From Welwitschia mirabilis (taxonomy: Eukaryota; Gnetophyta; Gnetopsida; Welwitschiales): 64,000 nt of DNA. The translations under genes and the position numbers were made by a program. The DNA lies in contig JBOZIK010000001.1 in the NCBI GenBank assembly GCA_051453625.1, forward strand, positions 49,137,645-49,201,644, read 5' to 3'. Shown in pieces: positions 50,965 through 61,951 of this stretch (position 1 is its first letter; each line of letters opens with the position of its first letter). Under the pieces are notes generated by a model that was not told the DNA's origin, made no database searches, and saw nothing but the letters and a program-made list of their open reading frames with translations.

Positions 50965-51243
50965 ATGATGATGAGGAGCAGGATCTTATCTAATAGGAGT
51001 CAAGGTGGACCAATTTATTCTAGGGTTTCTTAAGAGATAATACAAGGAGTACCTAGTGGTGTTTATAAAGTTAGCAAGACTAAAACTTCATTACCTTAAA
51101 AAATGGAAGTTGTATCAATAAGTTTGATGCTTGTTAGCAATAAGTCACTCAAAAAACTCGATAATCAAGTAAAATCAGAACTAGTGGTTTTCAAATGTGA
51201 CATAACTTTAACAATCATAAGCTTCATTAGAATGAATTTATAA
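50965..51243 (+). pseudogene. Short decayed reading frame, unrecognised
   Basis: From the ATG at 50965 a 92-codon plus-strand frame ends at 51241-51243 with two internal TAA stops, both at positions where Gln fits. The text includes RSQGGPIYSRVS, EIIQGVPSGVYKVSKTKTSLP and KMEVVSISLMLVSNKSLKK. No family was recognised. It sits just downstream of a GC-richer stretch (50930-50990). It might be a relic of a gene or a transposon. Confidence 0.3.
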
Positions 51244-52429
51244 CACTAGAATAATATGATTAAAATATGTAAAATTCTCATTTGTGATGATTTTTGCAAC
51301 ATTACAAGATTGTAAAAAAAAATAGTGATAAAAATCTTTAAAGAAACATTCTAACAGTAAAGCAATGCTTCCATTTTGAGTTTCATTTTCAGAAATGTCT
51401 TCTAATAAAAGGGAGGGAAAAACCACATAATACTAGAAACTTGGGAAAAAATGAAAGAGTACTTACTTTGAAAAAACTATAATAGTGTTGATATGCCACC
51501 AAAACATATAAATCAAAGTACAATAATAATTCACTAGGTAAAAATATAAATTGTATTACATTCAAAGTAAAATTTAATATTTGTTTTTTAAATTTTTTAA
51601 TTATATTGTAACTTTTACATAGGTTTATATCTTGTTATGTATAAATAACATGTATACTTAACTTAGATCTAAGGATTGGATATAAATTCACATCTTGAAT
51701 GAGAATCTTATGCCCATGTGGAGAATTAATATTTCCTTTTTATTTCATAGACATCATGATTTTTAATGTAATGAGATTAACAACCACATCGAAAACCATG
51801 CCATAAATAGTGTCTAATACAATATGAATTGATAAATTAATTAGCATAATAACGTAACATAAATCCATGGTGTTTATAAGTTATTTTCATGGCATAAAAT
51901 AATAAATGCCATGTCATAATAAATATAAAAAATAATCTCAAAGTTTAAAAACTTTTTTAAGAGACTTTGTTATGAAAATTAAATACACTTAAGTAAAAAT
52001 AAGTTGGCTAATAATCATCTATCAGTTAGCAAAATAAGTTAGCCCAACTTAATAAAAGTCAGCTTCATTAAATTAGGATTGTGAATTGCTCATATGACTA
52101 TTAGTTACATCATTTTTAATCATTAATTCCTACTCAGAGTTCTAGGTGATCATGAACTTTCCCAATTTTTTCATACATTTATAGGTGAATAACTAGAAAA
52201 GAATTCAACTAGGTATTAGGGAAGTTATATTATTCTTGCTTAAAAACTATTCAACATCAAGGTTTTCATATATTGAATAAAATATTAGCTATAATAGTCA
52301 AAAATTAAGCCAAGATAGAACTATAGTAAAATATTAAGCAAATAAATGAAATTATAACTAATTCTTTTAGGAGTAGCCATAGTAATATCTCTTACTATTG
52401 CATAATCACAATTTATTCTTGAAAGATGT
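51244..52429. other. AT-rich spacer, nothing recognised
   Basis: No gene, RNA or repeat feature could be supported. Confidence 0.5.
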
Positions 52430-53249
52430 TCTAAATCATCTTTAGAAAAACCTTGTAAAAAAGGTAACCAACATTAGTGAAATCAATTTTTGTAACTTAT
52501 AAAGGTAGGTAGCACATTGCCAAAAATGAACCATGGAAAAATAGATAATTTCTTTGGAGTCTAAATCCTCTAAATAACTTTGAAAATCTTTTATTAAAAA
52601 TTGCTTTTTGAATCTATCATAAAGTTTATTAAGATAAGCAATAAATTTTATTTGAAATCAATTATTTGAAGCCTCTTTCTATTTCCAATCACATGCTTAA
52701 AAGTGTTTTCTCTCTATATGATCCAAATCTTTATTCAAATTATTTACTCTTGGAGTAGATCTTAAGATTCCATCCATATTATTGATATGAACATAGACAC
52801 TTAAAAATACAAGCATCTAATGAACATGTTCCAAAGGACTACCAAAAGTTTTAGTACTCCTATTGTCATTAACAAAGCTCCTCAAAGTGGTCCAACCATT
52901 ATTTAAAAAAAAAAAAAAAAATCCTTAAAAGTTAGAAGGTTTTAAATCTCACAAGTGCATATAGATCAAGTGCTAAAGCTATTGAAGTATGAGCTAAGTT
53001 GAAAAATAGGATACTTCCACCTTTGTTTTAGAAAATTCTTGTCCCTTATTAATTAAATTCGATGGAAAAGAAGAAGTTGGACATGGTTGAGATTAAACTT
53101 TTAAAGGTCTTCTTACACGATTTCCTCCTTTGCCTAAAGACGATGAGGCCCCTCTAAGAATTCTTACTTTTGGAAGGGCTCCGTATTGGTTTAGCATCTA
53201 AGTGTTGTTTTGCAAGGGAGATGTCAACAATACCTAGAACTCTAGGCAT
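52430..53249 (-). pseudogene. Decayed unrecognised protein gene or transposon ORF
   Basis: Minus-strand text starts at an ATG at 53249 (MPRVLGIVDISLAKQHLDAK) and stays in one frame to 52952 (AHTSIALALDLYALVRFKTF), with stops only as TAG or TAA where Gln fits. After an A/T run near 52903-52920 it shifts frame and continues with GWTTLRSFVNDNRS, STPRVNNLNKDLDHIERKHF, then IKFIAYLNKLYDRFKKQF, EDLDSKEIIYFSMVHFWQCA and TYLYKLQKLIS to about 52430. Total length is about 270 codons. The protein was not recognised. It has helical, Lys- and Leu-rich segments and no signal peptide. Confidence 0.5.
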
Positions 53250-53999
53250 CTTTAGAAGTTAATAATACTTCGATGTTACATTACAAAAGGAGTTTTTAAT
53301 GAGTTTATCATATGGAAAAAAAATCTATGAAAGTTAAAATATAATCTTCTAGATAGAGTTGTTAGACGAGGAAATATAATCGATATAAATTAGTTTAGTG
53401 AAAAAAAAAATGCTCAGAAACATAATTCTGCCTACATGAGTAAGCTCTTTGTTTTTTTTTTAGTTTAGTAACTTTTCCTTAATAACTTCCAAAATACAGT
53501 CCTGCATGATGGTACTTAAAGTTTACAGCATCCCAGTATACTAAGAAGCTTGAAGAGATTCCTAAGGATAAGCCATTTTCCAATGAAACGACTTGTCCAT
53601 TAAGATAGTGGGTTCCATGAGCTATGGATGGTTTGTGTCTTGTCTACATTATGTCCTGTCCAAATTCATGGTTAAGCTCACAAAATAGTGTTTAAGAGTA
53701 AACATGACATTATTCAAGATTTGGACTCTTCTTTAAGCACAATTAAAAAAAGAAATGAACTACTATAAGTACAGTTTATATAAAAATGTTATACATTACA
53801 AATCCCTCCTGGCACATTCCCTACTATAACTTTCACACGTACTTCTTTAGGAACATCGTGACATCTATCCACTCTATGACCACCTAAGCCCTTGCTACTT
53901 CTCATCTAGGACTTAAGGCTACTGAGATGGGAGCATAAGCACCAAAAACAAGTAGACTTGCTCATTAAAAATCAAAAATAAAAAATTAAAAGTGATAGC
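53250..53999. other. Spacer, nothing recognised
   Basis: AT-rich, with A and T runs. No feature could be supported. Confidence 0.5.
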
Positions 54000-55370
54000 G
54001 TTATGTGGGTGCGGTGAGTAGAGGGGTGTCGCTTCACTGCGTGGAATCAGCGGCGAGGTTTGTCATGTGTGTGTGCGTAGGGGGGGCCCACACCCAACCC
54101 TTCCAAAAAGAAAGAAAAGAAGAAAGCAAAAGCAAGCCAAAGCTGAACTCCGGTCCAGCCACGTCTCACCTCCTCCGGATTCTTTCTTAACGGTAACCCT
54201 GCGCTGTGCCTGTTGCTTTCACAGGCCACTGATGCACGGACCACACCCCTCCCATTACGATTAACGCTCTTCAACAATCAACGACGGTCAGCATCCAACG
54301 GCATTACCTGCGCCGCTGCGCCTCCGCTCCTCACACCACATTCTTCTACTTTCGCTGTCCTGCATTTTCCTCGCCATTTGCATTTCAATTCTCGCGTTTT
54401 CAGCCAAACGAAGAAACGCTCTTCTGCTGCGCCTGCGTTGGTGGTCTCGGCCTCGCCCAATTCCCAAATATTCGTCCCTCTGGCCCGTCAAAGCAATCGA
54501 CCGCTTGTGCTTTGAATTGTTGACAGGTGGGGACCCTCCGTCCTCCGGGCCAAATCACCAACCCAACACGCGATTATGATTTTTGAGCAACAACAGCAAG
54601 TCTAGCTAAGCTGCCTACACGCACCAGAGCTTTACCTGCATTTCATCTCATATATCTCAGTTTGATATGATGATGAAGGGAATCTCCGGCAGCCATGGCC
54701 CGTCCTCATCGCCCGTAAGTCGCAGGTCATCATCATAATGATTATTCAAGAACAATGAAAGCCAGCATCCCCACCACCTTCCCAATTACTGACACTTCCA
54801 TCTCTCTCTTCGCCAATCGCATCTCATCCGCCTCTCCGGCCATGCTCGTTCAACGTCAAAAGGTGGCGGAAACACCATCATAGTCCAATTAAATTATTAC
54901 TATTCGTTTATCCGTGAAGGACGACGGATGGGGGACGACGGCGAAGGAGCGCAACGACATTAACGTAAGTACGAAATACGAATGGGATGGCGCACAGAAG
55001 AGCGTGAAGTCTTATACTCTCGGCATAGCAGTGTGAAAGCACGGTCGCTTGAGCGTGCAGGGCAGTTTGACTGGTCACGCAATGGAGTGTGAAAAGCGAA
55101 AGGCTTTGCTGACACTACTCGAACACACGGCCACGCAGACGCAAAAGATGCCGCCTTCCAATTCCACTTAAAAAATCGGCAAGCCATCGAAGATTAAACA
55201 AAGCAAAGGGAGAGCCGCGATTGGCATTGGGATGGAATGCAGCAGAAGAAACGAACCCATTCCTACAGTGACGGATACCACGTTTTTCCAGGCGGGGGTC
55301 CTACCTGTCTAAAACCTGCCTGTCGCTTTTCAGCCCCCTGATGTCACTCACTCCCCTTTACCCTAACCCC

Positions 55371-55386
55371 TCATATATATTATTAT
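55371..55386 (+). promoter_or_regulatory. Candidate TATA box of the Dof gene
   Basis: AT-only run (atatatatattatta) in a GC-richer context, about 345 bases upstream of the ATG. Position fits a long 5' leader. Confidence 0.45.
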
Positions 55387-55599
55387 ACGCCAACGCCATG
55401 ATATGTTAAGAGTCGGATTCCCATTTCCTCTTTCCCAACTATCCTTCCTTCCTTCCTGCCTTTATCTTTGCTTCGCTTTGCTTTCTTACAAATCCATTTC
55501 AGCACTCTCTCTCTTTCTTTCTCTTTCTGCGCATCAGATCTCCTTCTGCTCCGCCTATTTCGGACTCTCCTGCTGCCCTGCATAACACTTTCCTTGATC

Positions 55600-55605
55600 A
55601 TGTGA
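55600..55605 (+). promoter_or_regulatory. Start-stop upstream ORF (ATG-TGA)
   Basis: A minimal upstream ORF, ATG directly followed by TGA, lies in the inferred leader 126 bases before the Dof start. Such elements can lower translation of the main ORF. Whether it is in the mRNA depends on the unmapped transcription start. Confidence 0.4.
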
Positions 55606-55730
55606 ACTGAATACGCTTGCTCCTCGAACCACCCGGAAGCAAAAGGCAACTCACGCAGCGAGCACCTGCCTTGCGCAACTCAGACTGCTTCGCCCTCTCT
55701 TTTGGTTTTCTGTTGTAAAGCATTCTGAAT

Positions 55731-57592
55731 ATGGGGCCGACATCCTTTCAGCTTTGCATGGAATACGGAGACTACCAGCAAGAGGTGTGCACACACCCAC
55801 ACACAAACTCTCTCTTTTTTTCCTCCTTCCGCTGTTGNNNNNNNNNNNNNNNNNNNNNNNNNNNNNNNNNNNNNNNNNNNNNNNNNNNNNNNNNNNNNNN
55901 NNNNNNNNNNNNNNNNNNNNNNNNNNNNNNNNNNNNNNNNNNNNNNNNNNNNNNNNNNNNNNNNNNNNNNNNNNNNNNNNNNNNNNNNNNNNNNNNNNNN
56001 NNNNNNNNNNNNNNNNNNNNNNNNNNNNNNNNNNNNNNNNNNNNNNNNNNNNNNNNNNNNNNNNNNNNNNNNNNNNNNNNNNNNNNNNNNNNNNNNNNNN
56101 NNNNNNNNNNNNNNNNNNNNNNNNNNNNNNNNNNNNNNNNNNNNNNNNNNNNNNNNNNNNNNNNNNNNNNNNNNNNNNNNNNNNNNNNNNNNNNNNNNNN
56201 NNNNNNNNNNNNNNNNNNNNNNNNNNNNNNNNNNNNNNNNNNNNNNNNNNNNNNNNNNNNNNNNNNNNNNNNNNNNNNNNNNNNNNNNNNNNNNNNNNNN
56301 NNNNNNNNNNNNNNNNNNNNNNNNNNNNNNNNNNNNNNNNNNNNNNNNNNNNNNNNNNNNNNNNNNNNNNNNNNNNNNNNNNNNNNNNNNNNNNNNNNNN
56401 NNNNNNNNNNNNNNNNNNNNNNNNNNNNNNNNNNNNNNNNNNNNNNNNNNNNNNNNNNNNNNNNNNNNNNNNNNNNNNNNNNNNNNNNNNNNNNNNNNNN
56501 NNNNNNNNNNNNNNNNNNNNNNNNNNNNNNNNNNNNNNNNNNNNNNNNNNNNNNNNNNNNNNNNNNNNNNNNNNNNNNNNNNNNNNNNNNNNNNNNNNNN
56601 NNNNNNNNNNNNNNNNNNNNNNNNNNNNNNNNNNNNNNNNNNNNNNNNNNNNNNNNNNNNNNNNNNNNNNNNNNNNNNNNNNNNNNNNNNNNNNNNNNNN
56701 NNNNNNNNNNNNNNNNNNNNNNNNNNNNNNNNNNNNNNNNNNGCTGGAAATGATTGGCGGAGGAGGCGGTGCAGGCGTGGAGAGGAGGCCGAAGCCGCAG
56801 CCGGAGCAGGCACTCAAGTGCCCGAGATGCACGTCTACCAATACGAAGTTCTGCTACTACAACAACTACAGTCTGTCTCAGCCGCGCTACTTCTGCAAAA
56901 CCTGCAGGCGCTACTGGACACAGGGAGGGGCTCTCAGGAACGTTCCGGTCGGAGGAGGTTGCAGAAAGAACAAGAAACCTGCGTCTTCGTCTTCATCATC
57001 CTCGTCTTCTTCACCTTTGGCCTCTGCGTCAAAGAAGCCATGTTCATCTTCAGAAAACCCAACAATTGCCAGAGATCTTGACTCCTGCTTTGCTTTCGCG
57101 AACCCAAACAACACCACCACGATAAACACGAGTACTCTGCCATGCGGATACCCCTTTTCCTCTGCGTCGGCATCTGCAGGAGGAACCCAGAATTTGGCTT
57201 CACTGTTCGCTTCCATGAACTCTACCAGAGCACCGTCATCGTGCTCAATGTTGAGTGAAAATGGAACTTCTTTTCCCGGGGCAGACTTTCTGTGGAAGCT
57301 TCAGTCGTCTCAGACACGTCCGAGGACTGATTCCCCGCCGGGGATGCTCCGTTTCTGGGACGAAAAGCAGCAGCCGGGCGATGGAAATAATGGAGTTTTA
57401 AACAATTCAAAGCTCTCTGATTGTCCTCTACTGATTCCAGGCTTGGGCGGAGCAGCAACAAATGAAGTGAAACCATACCAGCAAGATTGCAGCGAGTCAG
57501 AATCGAAGGACTCTTTCTTCTGTCACGATAAGTCCTCCCCTTTGCCATTTCTGTACGCCTGCCATTCCTCCTCAGTCGGTTCTTTCATCTGA
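55731..57592 (+). CDS. Dof-type zinc-finger transcription factor, two exons
   Basis: Nuclear DNA-binding protein of the plant-specific Dof family, whose single C2C2 finger binds AAAG-core sites. Exon 1 (55731-55784) encodes [18 protein letters not shown] and ends in GAG at a GT donor (55785, gtgtgc). A similar short first exon is known in the Dof5.6/HCA2-like subgroup, from memory. The intron and start of exon 2 lie in the 905-N gap (55838-56742). Visible exon 2 starts at 56743, preceded by a Gly-rich run and [18 protein letters not shown]. The finger is CX2CX21CX2C (first Cys 56819, last 56903-56905), followed by [24 protein letters not shown]. Gln replaces the usual Lys or Arg of YWTKGG. 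Next is a Ser run (10 Ser), then Ser-, Asn- and Gly-rich low-complexity sequence, ending at TGA 57590-57592. The finger is intact and the visible exons have no stops, so the gene is probably functional. The Dof call is certain; the subgroup is inference. Confidence 0.93.
55838..56742. other. Assembly gap, 905 N
   Basis: N run inside the Dof gene, covering the acceptor side of the intron and an unknown amount of exon 2. Confidence 0.95.
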
Positions 57593-57870
57593 GAAACCCT
57601 AACCTAATTGCGAACATAGAGTGTGTAGCCGCTTTCCTTGACTTCACTTTCAAATCATATAAGTTGTAGATTAATGTTTTTTTACAAATAATGTGATGTT
57701 GTAGACGAGCATGTTGCTAATATATATTTTATACTTGTAATTTTCATACAAGACAGCCTAACCCATATTTTCTCATTTGCTTCTGATTATGCGTTTCGTC
57801 GCGCTCGCAATGTCTGTATGCGGTTTGTCGGTAATACCGAGCTTTGAATAAATGAATTTATAAAATAATA
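57593..57870 (+). promoter_or_regulatory. Dof 3' untranslated region with poly(A) signals
   Basis: Follows the TGA. AT content rises again. An AATAAA lies at 57847-57852. The cleavage site cannot be placed from sequence alone. Confidence 0.45.
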
Positions 57871-59900
57871 AAATGTTATTAGTGAATCTAAAACTGAAAT
57901 TTTATTATTTTCATATAAGGCCTTGGCGGATATGATGAGAGCCAGCAATGTACATGGCAAGGTAATGGAAAATTTCATTAAACAAATGACCTGAAATATG
58001 TGATGGCAATTAGAATAATTAGACTAAATTTATGATTAAGAAAATAGTAGATAATGAAATGAGATGTATCTCTTAATGGAGAGACATGACTTATATCTTT
58101 AGAAAGCTTTAGATAATGTATTTAATAAGATATGATTATTAAAATGTTAAGTTTATGATTAAGAAAATTATTAGTCAATGAAATGAGATGTGTGTTTTAA
58201 TGGAGGGACATGGCTTTAAATGTGGGAGTCTTAAGAGACAAGATTGCAAGAGAAAGATCATCTCGCTTTATCTCTCATTTACATTTATGTCATGAATGTC
58301 TAAGTTGCATGATTTCCCAAGCCTCTTTTTCTTTTTTAAGTGTGTTTAATGTTATTGAAAAGGTGCATTGGAAAGGTATTAAAGACAAATGACCCAAGAG
58401 ACCAAAAGCTAAAAGCATTAGAAAAGAAAGAAGGAAAGTGTAACTCCAACATAAGAATTGATTCATTTACCATATCAAAACTCATATGTCAAGAGTCATA
58501 TTCTTGGAATCATGAGTTTCATATTCTTAGAATAATAGAACTCATTTAGAAAATTGCTTTTAGTGTGGGTAATGTATTAATGTGACCCTTAAAAGAATGT
58601 CATATCAAATTTTTAATAATTATTAATTTTTTAGTTTTTAGAGAAGAGGTTTCATAATCTACATTAGTTCATGATCATATCTTAATCATAAAAGTTATTA
58701 GTAAATGAAAGAGCTAGATAGAAACATTTTCATTACTTTTTGTCCCATATTATAGTCATATTATATTTTAAACAAAACATTGCAAACACAATTTGATTAA
58801 AGTTTAAAGAATTAAGAAAGTTATTTTTCTATATAAAAATTCTTAAAATTTTCTTCTAAAGAGAAAGTTCCTAATAGCTTTGAAAGTATCAACTCTGATG
58901 TAGAACGGTATGAAACAACTATGGCTTTAATTTGTACATCGAAAAAAAAGATGAATCCCTAAAAAAAAGAACATAATAATTGTTAATACTTAAGAAGCGT
59001 TGACAGATTATTATTATTATTATTTACAAAATGTTTTAAACATATTTAATATGCATATTGAAAAATATTATGAAATTTTTAATAAAATTTAGAGTCTTAT
59101 AGAAAAGTGTGTCACTCATGGTTTTCATTCGAATAAGTAACCAATGACCTTAATGAGTATAGTAAGGATTTCCATGAATTACCTTCTTTTAAAAACATAT
59201 ATATGCTATTAAATGTCTATATCCTAACTCCTTTTAATATGTTTTGTATAAAAAAGATTTATTTGAGTAGTGCTAAAAGTTCATTAGATAAAGAAGAAAA
59301 GTAACAGAAAATAAAAAGAAGAAAAAGTAAATAGTATAATTCTCTATGAAATTTATATATTTTTAAAAATAAATCTATAGTCCACATATAATAGTGTTTA
59401 CTTTTTTATAGAAAATGAACCTAATGAACAAAATGAGTAGTATTATTAGCCTAAATAATACAAGGAAATTAATGAGTGATAAAAACACTATTACAAAGCC
59501 AAATTTATCATATTCAACATCATGTTTGAAGTATATTTTAGGTTTATTTGAGTAGGTTTTTGATTAATTGAGAACAAAAGTGAACTAGCCATTGCGATGA
59601 ACAAGAGAGGGTAGTTTTCCAACATTTCTGACCATTTATGAATGATTTTTAAGACATGTTCCAATTAAGTTCCTTATGATAGAGTTCTAACATCTAAATG
59701 AGGAGACTACAATGGAATGTGATGACATTGAGATGGTATAGCTATTATCTTGATGCTTGATAGAGATCTTTTGGAGTTATTTTTTATGCTTTCGAATCTT
59801 AGATATTAACCTTAGATTAAGAGAGGATGGCTAGAGATGATTTCAATGAAAAGCATGCATCCTCTAGAGAAGGTTATTTTAGGAAAGTTACTATAGCAGG
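57871..59900. other. AT-rich spacer, nothing recognised
   Basis: No gene or RNA supported. Several short open frames exist but show no recognisable protein. Confidence 0.5.
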
Positions 59901-59926
59901 TTACTATAGTAGTTACTTTAGTTGTT

Positions 59927-60122
59927 GTCCACCTCATTATTTGGATGACACTTAGAGGACAATAAATAGTATATAGAAATAGAAACTTCATTTTTTGATT
60001 GATAGTCATTCACCTTGTTTTTCGGATGATACCTAGGTGGACGACACTCAACATGTGAACAAAAATCTTATTTTTTCACTTGTAGTTGTCCACCTTATCA
60101 TCCGAATGACACTAAGGTGGAC
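59927..60122. repeat. Three tandem hairpin-forming repeats, about 80-bp unit
   Basis: Cores at 59927-59960, 60005-60044 and 60088-60122, spacings 78 and 83. The third is a 10-base perfect inverted repeat (gtccacctta, then taaggtggac) around a 15-base loop. The first two have imperfect arms. A very similar module sits in the E1 LTR at 4770-4806 (arms tcatccac and gtggatga). Confidence 0.8.
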
Positions 60123-60239
60123 GATACTTAAGAGTTACACCAAGAAGACATATGGAAGATACTTAGTTATTACAAGAGAAGATCACATAATAGGAGTGTC
60201 GTTTTTTATGTTGTCTAGATCAGACCTAAGAGGATGATA

Positions 60240-61640
60240 GCTCTAATGAATTTAAAACATATTTCATTCATTATAAAATTATGGATATAATTGTTCCTTG
60301 TCAGTGGCTACTCTTTGATGACCTAAACCACTAATCCAAAACTGTAAAAAGATATATGTTTGTATTTTATTCATATATTAAATTAGTATATAGCCATTAT
60401 TTAATTACTAAAATGTTCTAATTTGGTCATTGTGTTTTACTTTTTTCTTTCATAAAAGCTTATAACTGATTTAGTTATTTTTAAACAAATGAAATACTTA
60501 TTTCTTTTCCTCCCTTTTAAAGAAGTATAGTAAAATCGTAAAACATTATGTAGGGATCCAATCCCATATTTCATAGAGAAAAGCCATTCTTCACATTTTG
60601 AAGAGAGTCATTAGTAATGGGCATTAGTATAAGATTGAAAAAAGAGCTAAAGAGAAAATACTATTATGCAACTCATTAGAGAAAACACCATCATTATGAA
60701 GCTTTCATAATTTAAATAGAATAAGACACTTAGTAGCATCCTAAAACATATGGATCCTATTTGAAGAAATGTGATTAATACTAAAGAGATAGTGTTTAAT
60801 GAAAATATACATCCGTCCAAGCATTTATGAAGCCAATTCCAATAAAATGTAATGATCTTGTAATGTTCATAGGTGTGATAGAATGATTTCTTCATACTAT
60901 AATGTTAGCAGAGTATTTGTGGAAATCCTAACTTCATTAAATAAGATCTAAGAGGAAGGACTTGATAAATACAACACTAAAGGAAAGATATCATTTCAGG
61001 TGTTATTTAGATTTTCCATGTTCTAGAGATAACATGAAGTTAGGTTTCAATGAACAAGCTAAGGTTTCAGAAAAGACTAAGCTTGTGAGATTTCTAATTA
61101 ACTAGAAAACTAAATCATAAAAGAAACATTATTGGGAAATCTCCATAATAATTCTCTCTTAAAAAGTACAACCATTTCAATATTTTATAGAAGATGAAAT
61201 TTAAGCATGTTATAACTCCTGTAGCATGATGGAGGAAGATTGTACTTATCTTGAATGACTTTCGAGCAAAAATAATCTCTTTCACTAGAAGTCTAAACAT
61301 TATGGGTTTGAATTACGCCCCTTTGAGCTACATCAAATGCTAATCTTTTATTTAAAAAATCATTTTGAATATTTAATATGTGGGAGTCTTATTATTAATG
61401 ACTTTGGGAGTTATCATAAGAAATCTATTGATAGTTTTCCAAGGATTCCAAATAGCATGAATGATGCTTGAAGAAAAGAAGTCGCTTAAGAGAAAACAAC
61501 ATTGAAAAAGCTTCTTGCTTTCCAAGATGATAAATATTTAAAAATACCATTGGTAATGTATCTTTGAATCATAATTTATATGATTTATTTCCTTATAACA
61601 CTTTAATAATCATCTTAGTAGTAACATCTTATTCTTTGAG
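60240..61640. other. AT-rich spacer, nothing recognised
   Basis: No gene, RNA or repeat feature could be supported. Confidence 0.5.
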
Positions 61641-61721
61641 TGAGAATGAGAAAGAGAGAGAGTGTATGTGTATGTGAGAGAGAAAGTGAGAGTGTGGGTA
61701 GGTGAGTGAGTGTGAGTATGA

Positions 61722-61756
<35 letters not shown>

Positions 61757-61877
61757 GGTGTATGAGTGACTGAGTGANNNNNNNNNNNNNNNNNNNNNNN
61801 NNNNNNNNNNNNNNNNNNNNNNNNNNNNNNNNNNNNNNNNNNNNNNNNNNNNNNNNNNNNNNNNNNNNNNNNNNNNN

Positions 61878-61948
<71 letters not shown>
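61640..61948. repeat. GA/GT microsatellite cluster with a 100-N gap
   Basis: Mixed ga and gt repeats from about 61640, a gt run near 61723-61741, then ga, then 100 N at 61778-61877, then a long (ga)n run to 61948. The open frame across the gap (ERERER) is an artefact of the repeat. Confidence 0.9.

Positions 61949-61951
<3 letters not shown>

Larger units (their letters stand above)
54000..55730 (+). promoter_or_regulatory. GC-richer promoter and 5' leader region of the Dof gene
   Basis: Base composition changes sharply at about 54000 from AT-rich repeat DNA to a GC-richer, CpG-containing region that extends through the Dof gene. A TATA-like box (tcatatatatattatta) lies at 55371-55386, about 350 bases before the start codon. 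A pyrimidine-rich leader (ctctctctctttctttctctttct) lies near 55505-55530. The leader contains an ATG-TGA start-stop element at 55600-55605, and an ATG at 55403 that opens 60 codons. The start of transcription is inferred from the TATA box (about 55405), so the two ATGs at 55398 and 55403 may be upstream of it. The 54000-55300 part may contain further promoter elements, but none was recognised. Confidence 0.55.

Noticed and set aside
54213-54515. 100-residue plus-strand frame upstream of the Dof gene
   Set aside because: GC-richer DNA is open in several frames here. The translation resembles no family and overlaps other frames on both strands.
54667-54720. Possible 16-codon exon ending at a good splice donor (gtaagt)
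   Set aside because: The ATG-run and donor at 54715 are attractive, but no acceptor or continuing exon could be identified. It could be an upstream transcript; evidence is too thin.
55651-56841. Long minus-strand frames and a 612-residue single-exon plus frame over the Dof gene
   Set aside because: They are open only because they cross 905 Ns. The Dof gene is better explained by a short exon 1, an intron and exon 2.
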